Source: DATARH01 sp036278835
GTDB lineage: Bacteria; Pseudomonadota; Alphaproteobacteria; ATCC43930; CGMCC-115725
Reading direction: 5' to 3'
Length of the DNA: 42,923 nt
NCBI GenBank assembly: GCA_036278835.1
Contig: DASUKH010000055.1
Span: forward strand, 1-42,923
In this document: positions 1 through 7,620 of the stretch, in pieces
Position numbering within the stretch: position 1 is the first letter of the stretch
Layout of the letters: each line of letters begins with the position of its first letter
Translations under genes and position numbers: made by a program
The notes under the pieces: model-generated
Databases searched by the model: none
What the model was told of the DNA's origin: nothing
What the model saw: the letters and a program-made list of their open reading frames with translations, nothing else

Positions 1-1818
1 CTAATCGGAATCGCCGCGGGCTGCCGAGGCGGTTTCGATCGACGCGAGATGGGCCGCGGTGTTGACGATCGCGGTGTGCGAGAAGGCCTGCGGGAAGTTG
101 CCGAGCAGACGCTTGGCCTTGGGATCGTATTCCTCGGACAACAGGCCGAGATCGTTGCGCACCGCGAGCAGCCGTTCGAACAGCGCGATCGCATCGTCGC
201 GCCGGCCGATCCGGGCGAGGCTGTTGACCAGCCAGAAGCTGCAGGCGAGGAAACGGCCCTCGCCGGTCGGCAGCCCATCCGTTGACTGACGGGTCGGGTA
301 ACGGCAGACGAATCCGTCGCCATCGAGTTCGCGCTCGACCGCCTCGATCGTGCCGTGCACCCGCTTGTCCTCGGGCGGCAGAAAGCCGAGCTGCGGGATC
401 AGCAGCAACGAGGCATCGAGGTCGCGCCCGCCGTAATACTGAACGAAAGTGTTGCGCTCGGGGTCATAGGCGTTGTCCAGAATCTGCGCGCAGATCGCGC
501 TGCGCACCTCATGCCAATGGTGAGCAGGTCCTTCGAGCCCGTATTGCTCGACCGATTTGATGCCGCGATCGAACGCCACCCAGCACATGATCTTGGAGAA
601 CGTGAAGTGGCGCGGTTCGCCGCGCACTTCCCAGATGCCGTGGTCCGGTTTCTGCCAGACATTTTCGAGGTATTCGAGGAGCTTTTTCTGCATCTCCCAG
701 GCCACCGGGCTGCCTTCGAGCCCGTAATGGTGGCAGGCATAAAGTGCGTCCATCAGCTCGCCGTAAACGTCGAGTTGAAGCTGCTCGTGGGCTGCGTTGC
801 CAATGCGCACCGGGCTGCTGTCGTGATAGCCGGGCAGCCACGGGACCTCGTATTCGGTCAGCCGCCGCTCGCCGGAAAGGCCGTACATGATCTGCATGCC
901 CGAAGGGTGGCCGGCGGCGGCGCGCAGCAGCCATTCGCGCCATGCCCGCGCCTCGCCGCGATAGCCCGAGCTGAGCAGGGCATAAAGGGTCAGGGTCGCA
1001 TCGCGAATCCAGCAGAACCGGTAGTCCCAGTTGCGCACCCCGCCGAGCCGCTCCGGCAGCGAAGTGGTGGGCGCCGCGACGATCCCGCCGGTCGGGTGAT
1101 AAAACAACATCTTGAGGGTGATCAGCGAGCGGATGATCGCCTCACGCCACGGCCCCTTCATCGTGCAGTGGGCCGACCAGTCCTGCCAGCGGGTCTCGGT
1201 TGCCCGCAGCTGTTCCCGCGGATCGCGGTGGCGGAACCCGGTATGGTGCGAGGGATACCAGCTCACCGTGAACGGTATGCACTCGCCGGCCTCGACCGTG
1301 AATTCGCCCACCGTGGTCAGGTCGGGAGTGCCGTGCAGCGAGACCGGGGTGATGATCTGGATCGCGTTCGGCCCGGCCACCGCGCTGGGGCCGAACGGGT
1401 GCGAGCGCACCCATGGAATGCCGCGTCCGTAATCGAAGCGCAGGATGATCTCGGTGCGCATCCGCACCCGGCCCTTGTCGCCGCGCACCAGGCGGATCAC
1501 GTCGATCTGGTGCTCGTCCTCGGCAAGCGGCATGAAATCGATGACGGTGACGGTGCCCTCGGCGGTCTCGAACTGGGTTTCGAGAATGCCGGTCTCGCCG
1601 CGGTAATGGCGCGAGGACTGGCCGATCGGTTCCGCCGGCGCCATTAGCCAGCGGCCGTGCCGCGGCTCGCCGAGCAGCGCCGCGAATACCGATTCCGAAT
1701 CGAAGCGCGGCAGGCAAAGCCAGTCGATCGAGCCGCTGCGCGATACCAGCGCGGCGGTATAGCAATTGCCGATGATGCCGTAATCCTCGATCGGCGCGCT
1801 CGTCGTACCCGAAGCCAT
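1..1818 (-). CDS. Glycoside hydrolase family 15 (glucoamylase/trehalase-like) protein
   Basis: A 605-residue protein of the GH15 (alpha/alpha)6-barrel family, whose members release glucose from alpha-glucans or trehalose by inversion. The N-terminus (IEDYGIIGNCYTAALV, then GSIDWLCLPRFDS) is the usual opening of the bacterial GH15 group. The barrel motif FCWIRDATLTLYALL lies near residue 275. Near the C-terminus LLSEEYDP and FSHTAIVN match the region carrying the catalytic base in this family. No signal peptide is seen, so it is probably cytoplasmic. The stop codon is the first three bases of the window, so the gene is complete. I chose the ATG at 1818 because GAGG lies five bases upstream; an in-frame GTG at 1839 would add seven residues. 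It is divergent from the cysteine hydrolase. Substrate (trehalose, maltose or starch fragments) cannot be told from sequence. Confidence 0.9.
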   Translation of the reverse strand: MASGTTSAPIEDYGIIGNCYTAALVSRSGSIDWLCLPRFDSESVFAALLGEPRHGRWLMAPAEPIGQSSRHYRGETGILETQFETAEGTVTVIDFMPLAEDEHQIDVIRLVRGDKGRVRMRTEIILRFDYGRGIPWVRSHPFGPSAVAGPNAIQIITPVSLHGTPDLTTVGEFTVEAGECIPFTVSWYPSHHTGFRHRDPREQLRATETRWQDWSAHCTMKGPWREAIIRSLITLKMLFYHPTGGIVAAPTTSLPERLGGVRNWDYRFCWIRDATLTLYALLSSGYRGEARAWREWLLRAAAGHPSGMQIMYGLSGERRLTEYEVPWLPGYHDSSPVRIGNAAHEQLQLDVYGELMDALYACHHYGLEGSPVAWEMQKKLLEYLENVWQKPDHGIWEVRGEPRHFTFSKIMCWVAFDRGIKSVEQYGLEGPAHHWHEVRSAICAQILDNAYDPERNTFVQYYGGRDLDASLLLIPQLGFLPPEDKRVHGTIEAVERELDGDGFVCRYPTRQSTDGLPTGEGRFLACSFWLVNSLARIGRRDDAIALFERLLAVRNDLGLLSEEYDPKAKRLLGNFPQAFSHTAIVNTAAHLASIETASAARGDSD

Positions 1819-1935
1819 CACCACCTCATGGTTTCGCACATTGCGATAACGCGCGCGGCGGCGGGACCGTTCGCTGCGCGGCGGGTTTTGCGGCTGCGGC
1901 GGAACCGGCGCGGCGGCGCCTGCTGTTTTTCAGGC

Positions 1936-2550
1936 ATGGGAAATCCGGCGCCGCTGCCGTTCGGGCCGCTCGGAGCGGGCACCTTACACCTCTGCGTTGA
2001 TATGCAGAACCTGTTCGCGCGAAAGACCCCCTGGCACACGCCGTGGATGAACCGGGTGTTGCCGGTGGTCGCGCGCATCGCCGCGCATCGGCCGGAACGC
2101 ACCGTCTTCACCCGCTTCATTCCGCCGCGGCGGCCTGAGGATCTGCCGGGCAGCTGGTGCCGCTTTTACCGGCGCTGGGAGGAACTGACCCTCGATCGCA
2201 TCGACCCGGAGTGGCTCGATCTCGTGCCGGAACTGGCGAGCTTCGCGCCGCCCGCCACCGTTATCGACAAGCGGTTCTATTCGCCGTTCAGCGAACCGGC
2301 GCTCCCCGAACAGCTGCGGCGGCGAGCCGTCGATGCGCTGATCATCACCGGCGCCGAGACGGATATGTGCGTGCTGGCGACTGTGCTCGACGCGATCGAT
2401 CGCGGCTATCGGGTGGTGCTGGCAAGCGATGCGCTGTGCAGTTCGTCCGACCAGACGCATGACGCGCTGATCACGCTCTATCGCACCCGTTTCGGTGAAC
2501 AGATCGAGACGGCGGGAACCGACGCCGTGTTGGCGGCGTGGCAGGCATAG
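1936..2550 (+). CDS. Cysteine hydrolase, isochorismatase-like family
   Basis: A 204-residue protein of the isochorismatase-like cysteine hydrolase superfamily, which includes nicotinamidases, ureidoacrylate amidohydrolases and isochorismatases. The expected catalytic triad is visible: Asp in LCVDMQNLF near residue 22, Lys in VIDKRFYSPF near residue 111, and the nucleophilic Cys in GAETDMCVLATVLDA near residue 144. The frame stays open far upstream, across the start of the divergent GH15 gene. The ATG at 1936 was chosen because it lies just before the conserved first strand and leaves 117 bp between the two divergent genes. Its ribosome binding site is weak. The true substrate is unknown. No partner gene for a specific pathway is adjacent. 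Confidence 0.85.
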   Translation: MGNPAPLPFGPLGAGTLHLCVDMQNLFARKTPWHTPWMNRVLPVVARIAAHRPERTVFTRFIPPRRPEDLPGSWCRFYRRWEELTLDRIDPEWLDLVPELASFAPPATVIDKRFYSPFSEPALPEQLRRRAVDALIITGAETDMCVLATVLDAIDRGYRVVLASDALCSSSDQTHDALITLYRTRFGEQIETAGTDAVLAAWQA

Positions 2551-2565
2551 GCGGCTCAAAAAGAA

Positions 2566-2583
2566 GGCAGGGCGTGCCCTGCC
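2566..2583 (-). terminator. Hairpin with U-tract on the minus strand
   Basis: GGCAGGG and CCCTGCC form a 7-bp stem around a 4-base loop. On the minus strand this is followed by TTCTTTTT, giving a textbook intrinsic terminator. On the plus strand it lies 15 bp past the cysteine hydrolase stop but has no T-run after it. No minus-strand protein gene ends here, so either it works as a weak plus-strand terminator or it ends an unannotated minus-strand transcript. Confidence 0.5.
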
Positions 2584-2815
2584 AAGCGTTGGCCTTGCGT
2601 TATTCGTTCGGCCGGACTCCGCAAGTCTCGGCCGCTACAGCTAACCTCCCTAAACTCGGGCCGGGCTTTTGCCTGCGCACCTTGCTTACCGCGCGATAGT
2701 ACGCAAATCGCCGCACCGGGTCACGCGGTTTTTTTGCCCTCGCTGGTAATTTCCCGCCGGCCCCGCTAGTAGAGGGAAGCGATCGAGAGGAATCGGGCCT
2801 GCCGAGCGAGGGATT
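2584..2815. other. Gene-free leader region of proS with several hairpins
   Basis: Together with the terminator this makes a 265-bp gap without a convincing protein gene. Visible structure includes an imperfect stem at about 2610-2633 (GGCCG/GACT arms), a GCGAT/ATCGC hairpin near 2692-2710, and a short CCGC/GCGG stem followed by seven T on the plus strand ending near 2737. These could belong to the proS 5' leader or to a small RNA on either strand. I could not match them to 6S RNA, SRP RNA, RNase P RNA, tmRNA or a riboswitch family from memory. Confidence 0.35.
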
Positions 2816-4147
2816 ATGCGCCTGTCCCAGTATTTTTTGCCGCTCTTGCGCGAGAACCCGAGCGACGCGCAGATTGTCTCGCACCGGTTGATGCTGCGCG
2901 CCGGCATGATCCGGCAATCCTCGGCCGGCATCTATTCCTGGCTGCCGCTCGGATTGCGCGTCCTGAAGCGGGTGGAACAGATCGTGCGCGAGGAGCAGGA
3001 CCGTTCCGGCGCGCAGGAAATCCTGATGCCGACCATCCAGCCGGCCGAACTCTGGCGCGAGAGCGGGCGCTACGAGGATTACGGGAAAGAGATGCTGCGC
3101 ATCCGCGACCGCCACGAGCGCGAGATGCTGTACGGGCCGACCAACGAGGAGCAGGTCACCGCGATTGTGCGCGACGCCATCAAGAGCTATCGCGACCTGC
3201 CGAAAAACCTCTATCACATCCAGTGGAAATTCCGCGACGAGGTGCGCCCGCGGTTTGGTGTCATGCGCGGCCGCGAATTTTTGATGAAGGACAATTACAG
3301 CTTCGACCTCGACGCGGCGGGCGCCCGGCATTCCTACAACAAGATGTTCGTCGCCTATCTGCGCACCTTCGCCCGGATGGGGCTGAAGGCGATCCCGATG
3401 CGCGCCGATACCGGGCCGATCGGCGGCGATCTTTCGCACGAGTTCCAGATCCTCGCCGAAACCGGCGAGAGCGAGGTCTACGTTGACCGGGACTTCCTTG
3501 ATTTGAATTTCGAAAATCCTGACATTAACTATGATGATGTCCAATATGTACAAACCGTAGTTGATTATTTTACTTCACTGTATGCGGCGACTGGCGAAAT
3601 CCATAAATCCGAGAGCTGCCCGGTTCCTCCGGAACGGCTAATCGCCGCTCGCGGGATCGAGGTGGGCCAAACCTTCTATTTCGGCACGAAATACTCGCGG
3701 CCGATGGGCTGCGTCGTCGCCGGGCCGGAGGGCGAGGAGGTGCCGCTCGAAATGGGGTCCTACGGCATCGGCGTGTCGCGGCTCGTCGGCGCGCTGATCG
3801 AAGCCAACCACGACGACAATGGCATCATCTGGCCGGAAAGCGTTGCGCCGTTCCGCCTCGGGTTGATCAATTTGCGCGCCGCCGACGACAAGTGCCGCGC
3901 CGCCTGCGACGATCTTTACGGAAAGCTGCGCGGCGCCGGGGTCGAGGTGCTGTACGACGACCGCGACGAGAGCCCCGGCGCCAAATTCGCCGCGATGGAC
4001 CTGATCGGACTGCCCGACCAGTTGATCCTGGGGCCGCGTGGCCTCGCCGCCGGCAATATCGAATTGAAGAACCGCCGCTCGGGCGCACGAGCCGACCTGC
4101 CGCTCGACGCGGCGGTGGCGCGGTTCGCAACCGCATCGATCGGGTAG
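2816..4147 (+). CDS. proS: Prolyl-tRNA synthetase, short alphaproteobacterial type
   Basis: Charges tRNA-Pro with proline in the cytoplasm. At 443 residues it is the short bacterial form that lacks the large inserted editing domain. It opens MRLSQYFLPLL, carries the class II motif 2 region (QWKFRDEVRPRFGVMRGRE, near residue 140) and motif 3 (MGSYGIGVSRLVGAL, near residue 320), and ends in an anticodon-binding domain (LYDDRDESPGAKFAAMDLIG). The start ATG follows GAGCGAGGGATT. Between motifs 2 and 3, codons of residues about 226-265 (3491-3610) are strikingly AT-rich compared with the rest of the gene, although the frame is intact and the position matches a variable segment of the family. The proS-lolE-lolD order is a known alphaproteobacterial arrangement. 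Confidence 0.96.
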   Translation: MRLSQYFLPLLRENPSDAQIVSHRLMLRAGMIRQSSAGIYSWLPLGLRVLKRVEQIVREEQDRSGAQEILMPTIQPAELWRESGRYEDYGKEMLRIRDRHEREMLYGPTNEEQVTAIVRDAIKSYRDLPKNLYHIQWKFRDEVRPRFGVMRGREFLMKDNYSFDLDAAGARHSYNKMFVAYLRTFARMGLKAIPMRADTGPIGGDLSHEFQILAETGESEVYVDRDFLDLNFENPDINYDDVQYVQTVVDYFTSLYAATGEIHKSESCPVPPERLIAARGIEVGQTFYFGTKYSRPMGCVVAGPEGEEVPLEMGSYGIGVSRLVGALIEANHDDNGIIWPESVAPFRLGLINLRAADDKCRAACDDLYGKLRGAGVEVLYDDRDESPGAKFAAMDLIGLPDQLILGPRGLAAGNIELKNRRSGARADLPLDAAVARFATASIG

Positions 4148-4223
4148 GATGGGTTGAGCGGAGCGAAACCAATCGGAACGAGCCGGTCAGCAATGACGGG
4201 TTTCGCGATGTTCAACCCATCCT
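4146..4223. repeat. Long imperfect palindrome after proS
   Basis: Two 25-bp arms, AGGATGGGTTGA plus GCGAAACC on the left (4146-4170) and their near-exact reverse complement on the right (4199-4223), flank about 28 bp. The arms differ only at a few central positions. The left arm begins inside the proS stop codon. AGGATGGGTTGAGC-type repeats followed by GCGAAACC occur as dispersed palindromes in many proteobacteria. It may act as a transcript hairpin at the 3' end of proS. Confidence 0.7.
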
Positions 4224-4249
4224 GCGACAGCGACCGAGGAGACGACCAA

Positions 4250-4618
4250 GTGGCGATCGAAGAGATCGATGCTGATGAAGCAACCGGACAGGCGACGTTC
4301 GAGGTGGCGAACCTTCGTCCGGAGCGCATGGGATTGCCTTTCGTGGTCTTCATCTCGCAGAAGGGCGGTGCACGTCACGATGTCAGGATCAATCTGGCGC
4401 GTCATCCAAGAGTGCGGGTGTCGGAGACGATTACGGTCGCGCTTCGCCCTGAGCCGCGCGTCATCCGCGGGCAGCTGAGTTCCGCAGAGTTCGATCTGGT
4501 CAGGCAGTGGCCGGTGCTTAACGCCGATACCCTGGTCCGGTACTGGGACGGCGAAATCGAATATACCGAAGACGCGATCGAGGCGCTGAAGCCGCTCTCC
4601 CGGACGGACCGACCGTGA
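4250..4618 (+). CDS. Conserved-looking hypothetical protein upstream of lolE
   Basis: A 122-residue acidic protein I do not recognise. It has no signal peptide or membrane segment. It appears beta-rich in the first 80 residues (ATFEVANLRP, LPFVVFISQ, HDVRINLARHPRV, SETITVALRPEPRVI) and has an aromatic/acidic C-terminal part (LVRYWDGEIEYTEDAIEAL). The start is GTG at 4250, with GAGGAGA about 7 bp upstream. The longer reading from 4154 would run through the palindrome and is unlikely. Its stop overlaps the lolE GTG start by four bases (GTGA), so it is translationally coupled to the lipoprotein-export permease. A role connected with lipoprotein release is only a guess from position. Confidence 0.7.
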   Translation: MAIEEIDADEATGQATFEVANLRPERMGLPFVVFISQKGGARHDVRINLARHPRVRVSETITVALRPEPRVIRGQLSSAEFDLVRQWPVLNADTLVRYWDGEIEYTEDAIEALKPLSRTDRP

Positions 4619-5859
4619 TCTTCAACACCTTCGAGCGGATGGTGGCATTCCGCTATTTGCGGGCGCGGCGGCAGGAAGGGTTCGTCTCGGTTATCGCGAT
4701 CTTCTCGCTCTTGGGGATCGCGCTCGGGGTGGCGACGCTGATCATCGTGATGTCGGTGATGAACGGGTTCCGCGCCGAGCTGGTCAGCCGGATTCTCGGT
4801 CTCAACGGCCATCTCGCGGTTTATGGCCAGACCAACCGGCTTGCCGATTACGAAGCCGCCGCCGGCAAAGTGCGGCAATTGCCGGGGGTCGTCAGCGTCA
4901 TCCCGACCGTTGAGGGCCAGGTCATGGCGACGAGCCCGGCCGCCGCCAGCGGCGCCCTGGTGCGCGGCATCACCGCCGACGACATCCGAAGCCGCAAGCT
5001 GATCGACGAGCACATTGTCGCCGGCTCACTCGCGCAGTTCGGCGATGACGGGGTGGTGCTCGGCGCCCGCCTCGCGCGCCGGCTCGGGGTCGGGATCGGC
5101 GACCGGGTGACCCTGATCTCGCCCGAGGGCACCGACACCGCCTTCGGCACGGTGCCGCGCCTCAAGACCTACCACGTTGTCGCGCTGTTCGAGGTCGGCT
5201 TCTACGAATACGACAGCACCTTCATCTACATGCCGATGAAGGCGGCGCAAATTTTCTTCCGCCTGCCCGATGCGGTGACCGATCTCGAAGTGTTTCTGAC
5301 CAACGCCGACGCGGCAGGGCAGGCCGGGGATATGATTGCGAAGGAGCTGGGAGGCCACGTCCGGATCGTCGATTGGCAGAAGGCGAACTCGACCCTGTTC
5401 AACGCGGTCGAGATCGAGCGCAATGTCATGTTCCTGATCCTGGCGCTGATCATCCTGGTCGCCGCCTTCAACATCGTCTCCGGCATGATCATGATGGTGA
5501 AGGACAAGGGCCGGGATATCGCGATCCTCAGAACGATGGGTGCCTCGCGCGGCATGATCCTGCGCATCTTTATGCTGTCGGGCGCCTCGATCGGCGTCGT
5601 CGGCACCCTCGCCGGGTTTGTGCTCGGCATCTTGTTCACCGAGAACATCGAGGCGATCCGCCAATTCTTGCAGGATATCCTGCACGTCAACCTGTTCTCG
5701 GCGGAAATCTACTTTTTCACCCGCATCCCGGCGCAGATCGACCGCGGCGAGGTCGCCGCCGTTGTCGCAATGGCCTTGGCCTTGTCGTTTCTCGCGACGC
5801 TCTACCCGTCCTGGCGCGCCGCCCGGCTCGACCCGGTCGAGGGGCTCCGGTACGAATGA
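4615..5859 (+). CDS. lolE: Lipoprotein-releasing ABC transporter permease, LolC/LolE family
   Basis: Inner-membrane permease of the Lol system, which extracts mature lipoproteins from the inner membrane and passes them to LolA. The 414-residue length and layout are typical: one N-terminal membrane segment after ERMVAFRYLRARR (about residues 24-48, with the family signature VSVIAIFSLLGIALGVATLI), a large periplasmic domain (about 50-270), then three C-terminal membrane segments (about 275-395) and the ending RLDPVEGLRYE. Alphaproteobacteria usually have one such permease that probably forms a homodimer, so the LolC/LolE distinction is not meaningful here. The GTG start overlaps the preceding gene by four bases. 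The ATPase gene lolD follows after a 112-bp repeat-filled gap. Confidence 0.93.
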   Translation: MIFNTFERMVAFRYLRARRQEGFVSVIAIFSLLGIALGVATLIIVMSVMNGFRAELVSRILGLNGHLAVYGQTNRLADYEAAAGKVRQLPGVVSVIPTVEGQVMATSPAAASGALVRGITADDIRSRKLIDEHIVAGSLAQFGDDGVVLGARLARRLGVGIGDRVTLISPEGTDTAFGTVPRLKTYHVVALFEVGFYEYDSTFIYMPMKAAQIFFRLPDAVTDLEVFLTNADAAGQAGDMIAKELGGHVRIVDWQKANSTLFNAVEIERNVMFLILALIILVAAFNIVSGMIMMVKDKGRDIAILRTMGASRGMILRIFMLSGASIGVVGTLAGFVLGILFTENIEAIRQFLQDILHVNLFSAEIYFFTRIPAQIDRGEVAAVVAMALALSFLATLYPSWRAARLDPVEGLRYE

Positions 5860-5885
5860 TGCGGGTTCCCTGGCATTCTGAGTTT

Positions 5886-5977
5886 CGTCATGCCCGGCCT
5901 TGTGCTGGGCATCCACGTGCGGCCGGTAAGATGGTAGCGATTGCGCGTAGATGGCCGGGACAAACCCGGCCATGACG
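5886..5977. repeat. Paired CATGCCCGGCC/CATGGCCGGG palindromic repeat
   Basis: Two inverted modules face each other. The left begins CGTCATGCCCGGCC and contains CCGGCCTTGTGCTGGGCAT-like self-complementarity. The right ends GGCCGGGACAAACCCGGCC then ATGACG. This is the same family as the repeats at 19105-19195 and 36734-36795. It lies between lolE and lolD and runs up to the first codons of lolD. Confidence 0.8.
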
Positions 5978-6700
5978 GAACCGGTTGTGACCGCCCGACT
6001 GCGAACAGATCGGCCCGGCACCGCGCCTGCCCTCGAATTGCGCGGGGTGCTTAAGGCATTTCGCCAGGGCGGGGTGGCGCTCACCGTGCTGAACGGGGTC
6101 GATCTGGCCTTGCGCCCCGGCGAGATCGCCGCGCTGGTCGGGCCGTCGGGGGCCGGAAAATCGACGCTGCTGCACGTCACCGGTCTTCTGGAGCGGCCGG
6201 ATTCGGGGGCCGTGATGATCGGCGGGCGCGATTGCGGCGGGCTGTCGGACGCCGAGCGCACGCTGCTGCGGCGGCGCGCCCTCGGCTTCGTCTATCAGTT
6301 TCACCACCTGCTGCCGGAATTCTCGGCGCTCGAAAACGTCATGCTGCCGCAGATGATTGCCGGCGTCGCCCGCTCTGCCGCGCGGCGCAAGGCCGAGATG
6401 CTGCTGGGCCGGGTCGGATTGGCCGAGCGCCTCGGCCACCGCCCGGCGCGCCTGTCGGGCGGCGAGCAGCAGCGGGTCGCGATCGTTCGTGCGCTCGCCA
6501 ACGACCCGCAGGTCCTGCTGGCCGATGAGCCGACCGGCAATCTTGACCATGCGACCGCCGACAGCGTCGTGGATATCCTGATCGAGATCGTCCGCGACAG
6601 CCGCACCGCCGCGCTGATCGCCACCCACAACCTCGACCTCGCCCGCCGCCTCGACCGCATCGTCGCGCTGGAGGACGGGCGGTTGCGCGATGTGAGCTGA
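5972..6700 (+). CDS. lolD: Lipoprotein-releasing ABC transporter ATPase LolD
   Basis: ATP-binding subunit that powers the LolE permease encoded just upstream. With the ATG at 5972 it is 242 residues. Walker A is GPSGAGKST, the Q-loop region is VYQFHHLLPEFSALENVMLP (the LolD-typical FQ/YQFHHLLPEF sequence), the signature is LSGGEQQR, and Walker B is VLLADEPTGNLD, followed by the switch His in ATHNLDLA. An upstream in-frame ATG at 5951 lies inside a palindromic repeat and would add seven repeat-encoded residues, so I rejected it. The gene is probably cotranscribed with lolE, with the repeat forming a hairpin between them. Confidence 0.93.
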   Translation: MTEPVVTARLRTDRPGTAPALELRGVLKAFRQGGVALTVLNGVDLALRPGEIAALVGPSGAGKSTLLHVTGLLERPDSGAVMIGGRDCGGLSDAERTLLRRRALGFVYQFHHLLPEFSALENVMLPQMIAGVARSAARRKAEMLLGRVGLAERLGHRPARLSGGEQQRVAIVRALANDPQVLLADEPTGNLDHATADSVVDILIEIVRDSRTAALIATHNLDLARRLDRIVALEDGRLRDVS

Positions 6701-6725
6701 GCTGGACGGCGCGCTTATAGCGACC

Positions 6726-6753
6726 CGCCGCGGATTTTCATGCAGCCGCGGCG
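6726..6753. terminator. Strong hairpin between convergent lolD and the 6775-7461 gene
   Basis: CGCCGCGG and CCGCGGCG form an 8-bp stem around a 12-base loop. A further outer pair, GACCCGCC (6722-6729) with GGCGGGTC (6769-6776), can extend or compete with it. There is no clear U-tract on either strand. Its position between convergent genes fits a bidirectional terminator. Confidence 0.5.
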
Positions 6754-6774
6754 ATTACCCGCGACAGAGGCGGG

Positions 6775-7461
6775 TCAGCGCGCGGCCGCCGGGAGTTTGC
6801 GGACGAGCCCGGCATAGGGCTTCGCCCCCTCGGCGCTGGTCCAGACCACATCCGGGCGATTGGCCGGCGCGGGTGCGGCGTAGGGCTGCGCCGGGGCCTT
6901 CGTCCAGACTGGGACCGGTGTCGTCGCCGGCGGCGAGAAGGCGCGGAATGCCCCCGGCCCGGCGGTGCCGCAATTCCCCGAACTGTGGCGCACGATGTGC
7001 GGCGGGCCGTTGCCGGTCGAGGTGATCTGCAGGCTCTGGCTGCACACGCCGTTGCCCGACATGGTCGAGACGAAGCTGAAGCCGGTGCTGCCCGGCGGCA
7101 GGCCGCGCAAGGCGGTGGTCGCCAGCCGGCCCGATTGTGCCGCCGCCGACAGCGCCGCGGCCTGGCCGAACATCGCACTCATCTCTCGGTCCATCTCGGC
7201 GGAGATGCGGTCGAGCGCCGCAAACGGCGACCCCGGCCCGAATAGCGGGGCGGACAACGGCGGCGTTTCGGCCGATACCGGCGCCTCGCCAAAGCTGATC
7301 CGCGGCGCGACATCGCCGGTATAGCGAATCCGGGCGACGCCGCCGTCCGGCAGCTGCACCGTCATGACGTGGATTTGCGGGCCGCGCGCAAAGGCGGCGC
7401 CGGAAAACCCGATCGCAATCGCCGCGACGCCGGCCAGAAGTGCCGTCGGCAGGATTCGCAT
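6775..7461 (-). CDS. Exported protein of unknown function
   Basis: A 228-residue protein that I do not recognise. MRILPTALLAGVAAIAIG is followed by GAAFARG, a clear Sec signal peptide with a probable cleavage after about residue 25, so the mature protein is periplasmic or secreted. The mature part is rich in Ala, Pro and Ser, with a central segment GFSFVSTMSGNGVCSQSLQ and two Cys spaced by about 27 residues (VCSQ and GNCG) that could form a disulfide. The start at 7461 follows AGGGGAG; an upstream in-frame start at 7503 lacks this. It stands alone on the minus strand between lolD and the phosphoesterase gene. Confidence 0.75.
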   Translation of the reverse strand: MRILPTALLAGVAAIAIGFSGAAFARGPQIHVMTVQLPDGGVARIRYTGDVAPRISFGEAPVSAETPPLSAPLFGPGSPFAALDRISAEMDREMSAMFGQAAALSAAAQSGRLATTALRGLPPGSTGFSFVSTMSGNGVCSQSLQITSTGNGPPHIVRHSSGNCGTAGPGAFRAFSPPATTPVPVWTKAPAQPYAAPAPANRPDVVWTSAEGAKPYAGLVRKLPAAAR

Positions 7462-7620
7462 GGTTCTTCTCCCCTCGCCGTGAAGACAGGATTGCACCGC
7501 CAATCTACCGCACGCAAAGCGCGAGTACCGCCGCCGCCGAATGTCGCAGCGCTCCGGTTCCCCTGGGCATCGGGTTGCGAAACCGTCGGTATCGGCGGGC
7601 TTCCTTCCCCCGAACAGAGT

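Noticed and set aside
355..1647. 430-residue open frame on the plus strand opposite the GH15 gene
   Set aside because: It mirrors a well-supported gene, is composed of His/Arg/Ala/Pro-rich sequence and has no family motif; long antisense frames are expected at this GC content.
5951..5971. Upstream ATG as the lolD start
   Set aside because: It falls inside the palindromic repeat, and the seven added residues are repeat-encoded; the ATG at 5972 fits family length.
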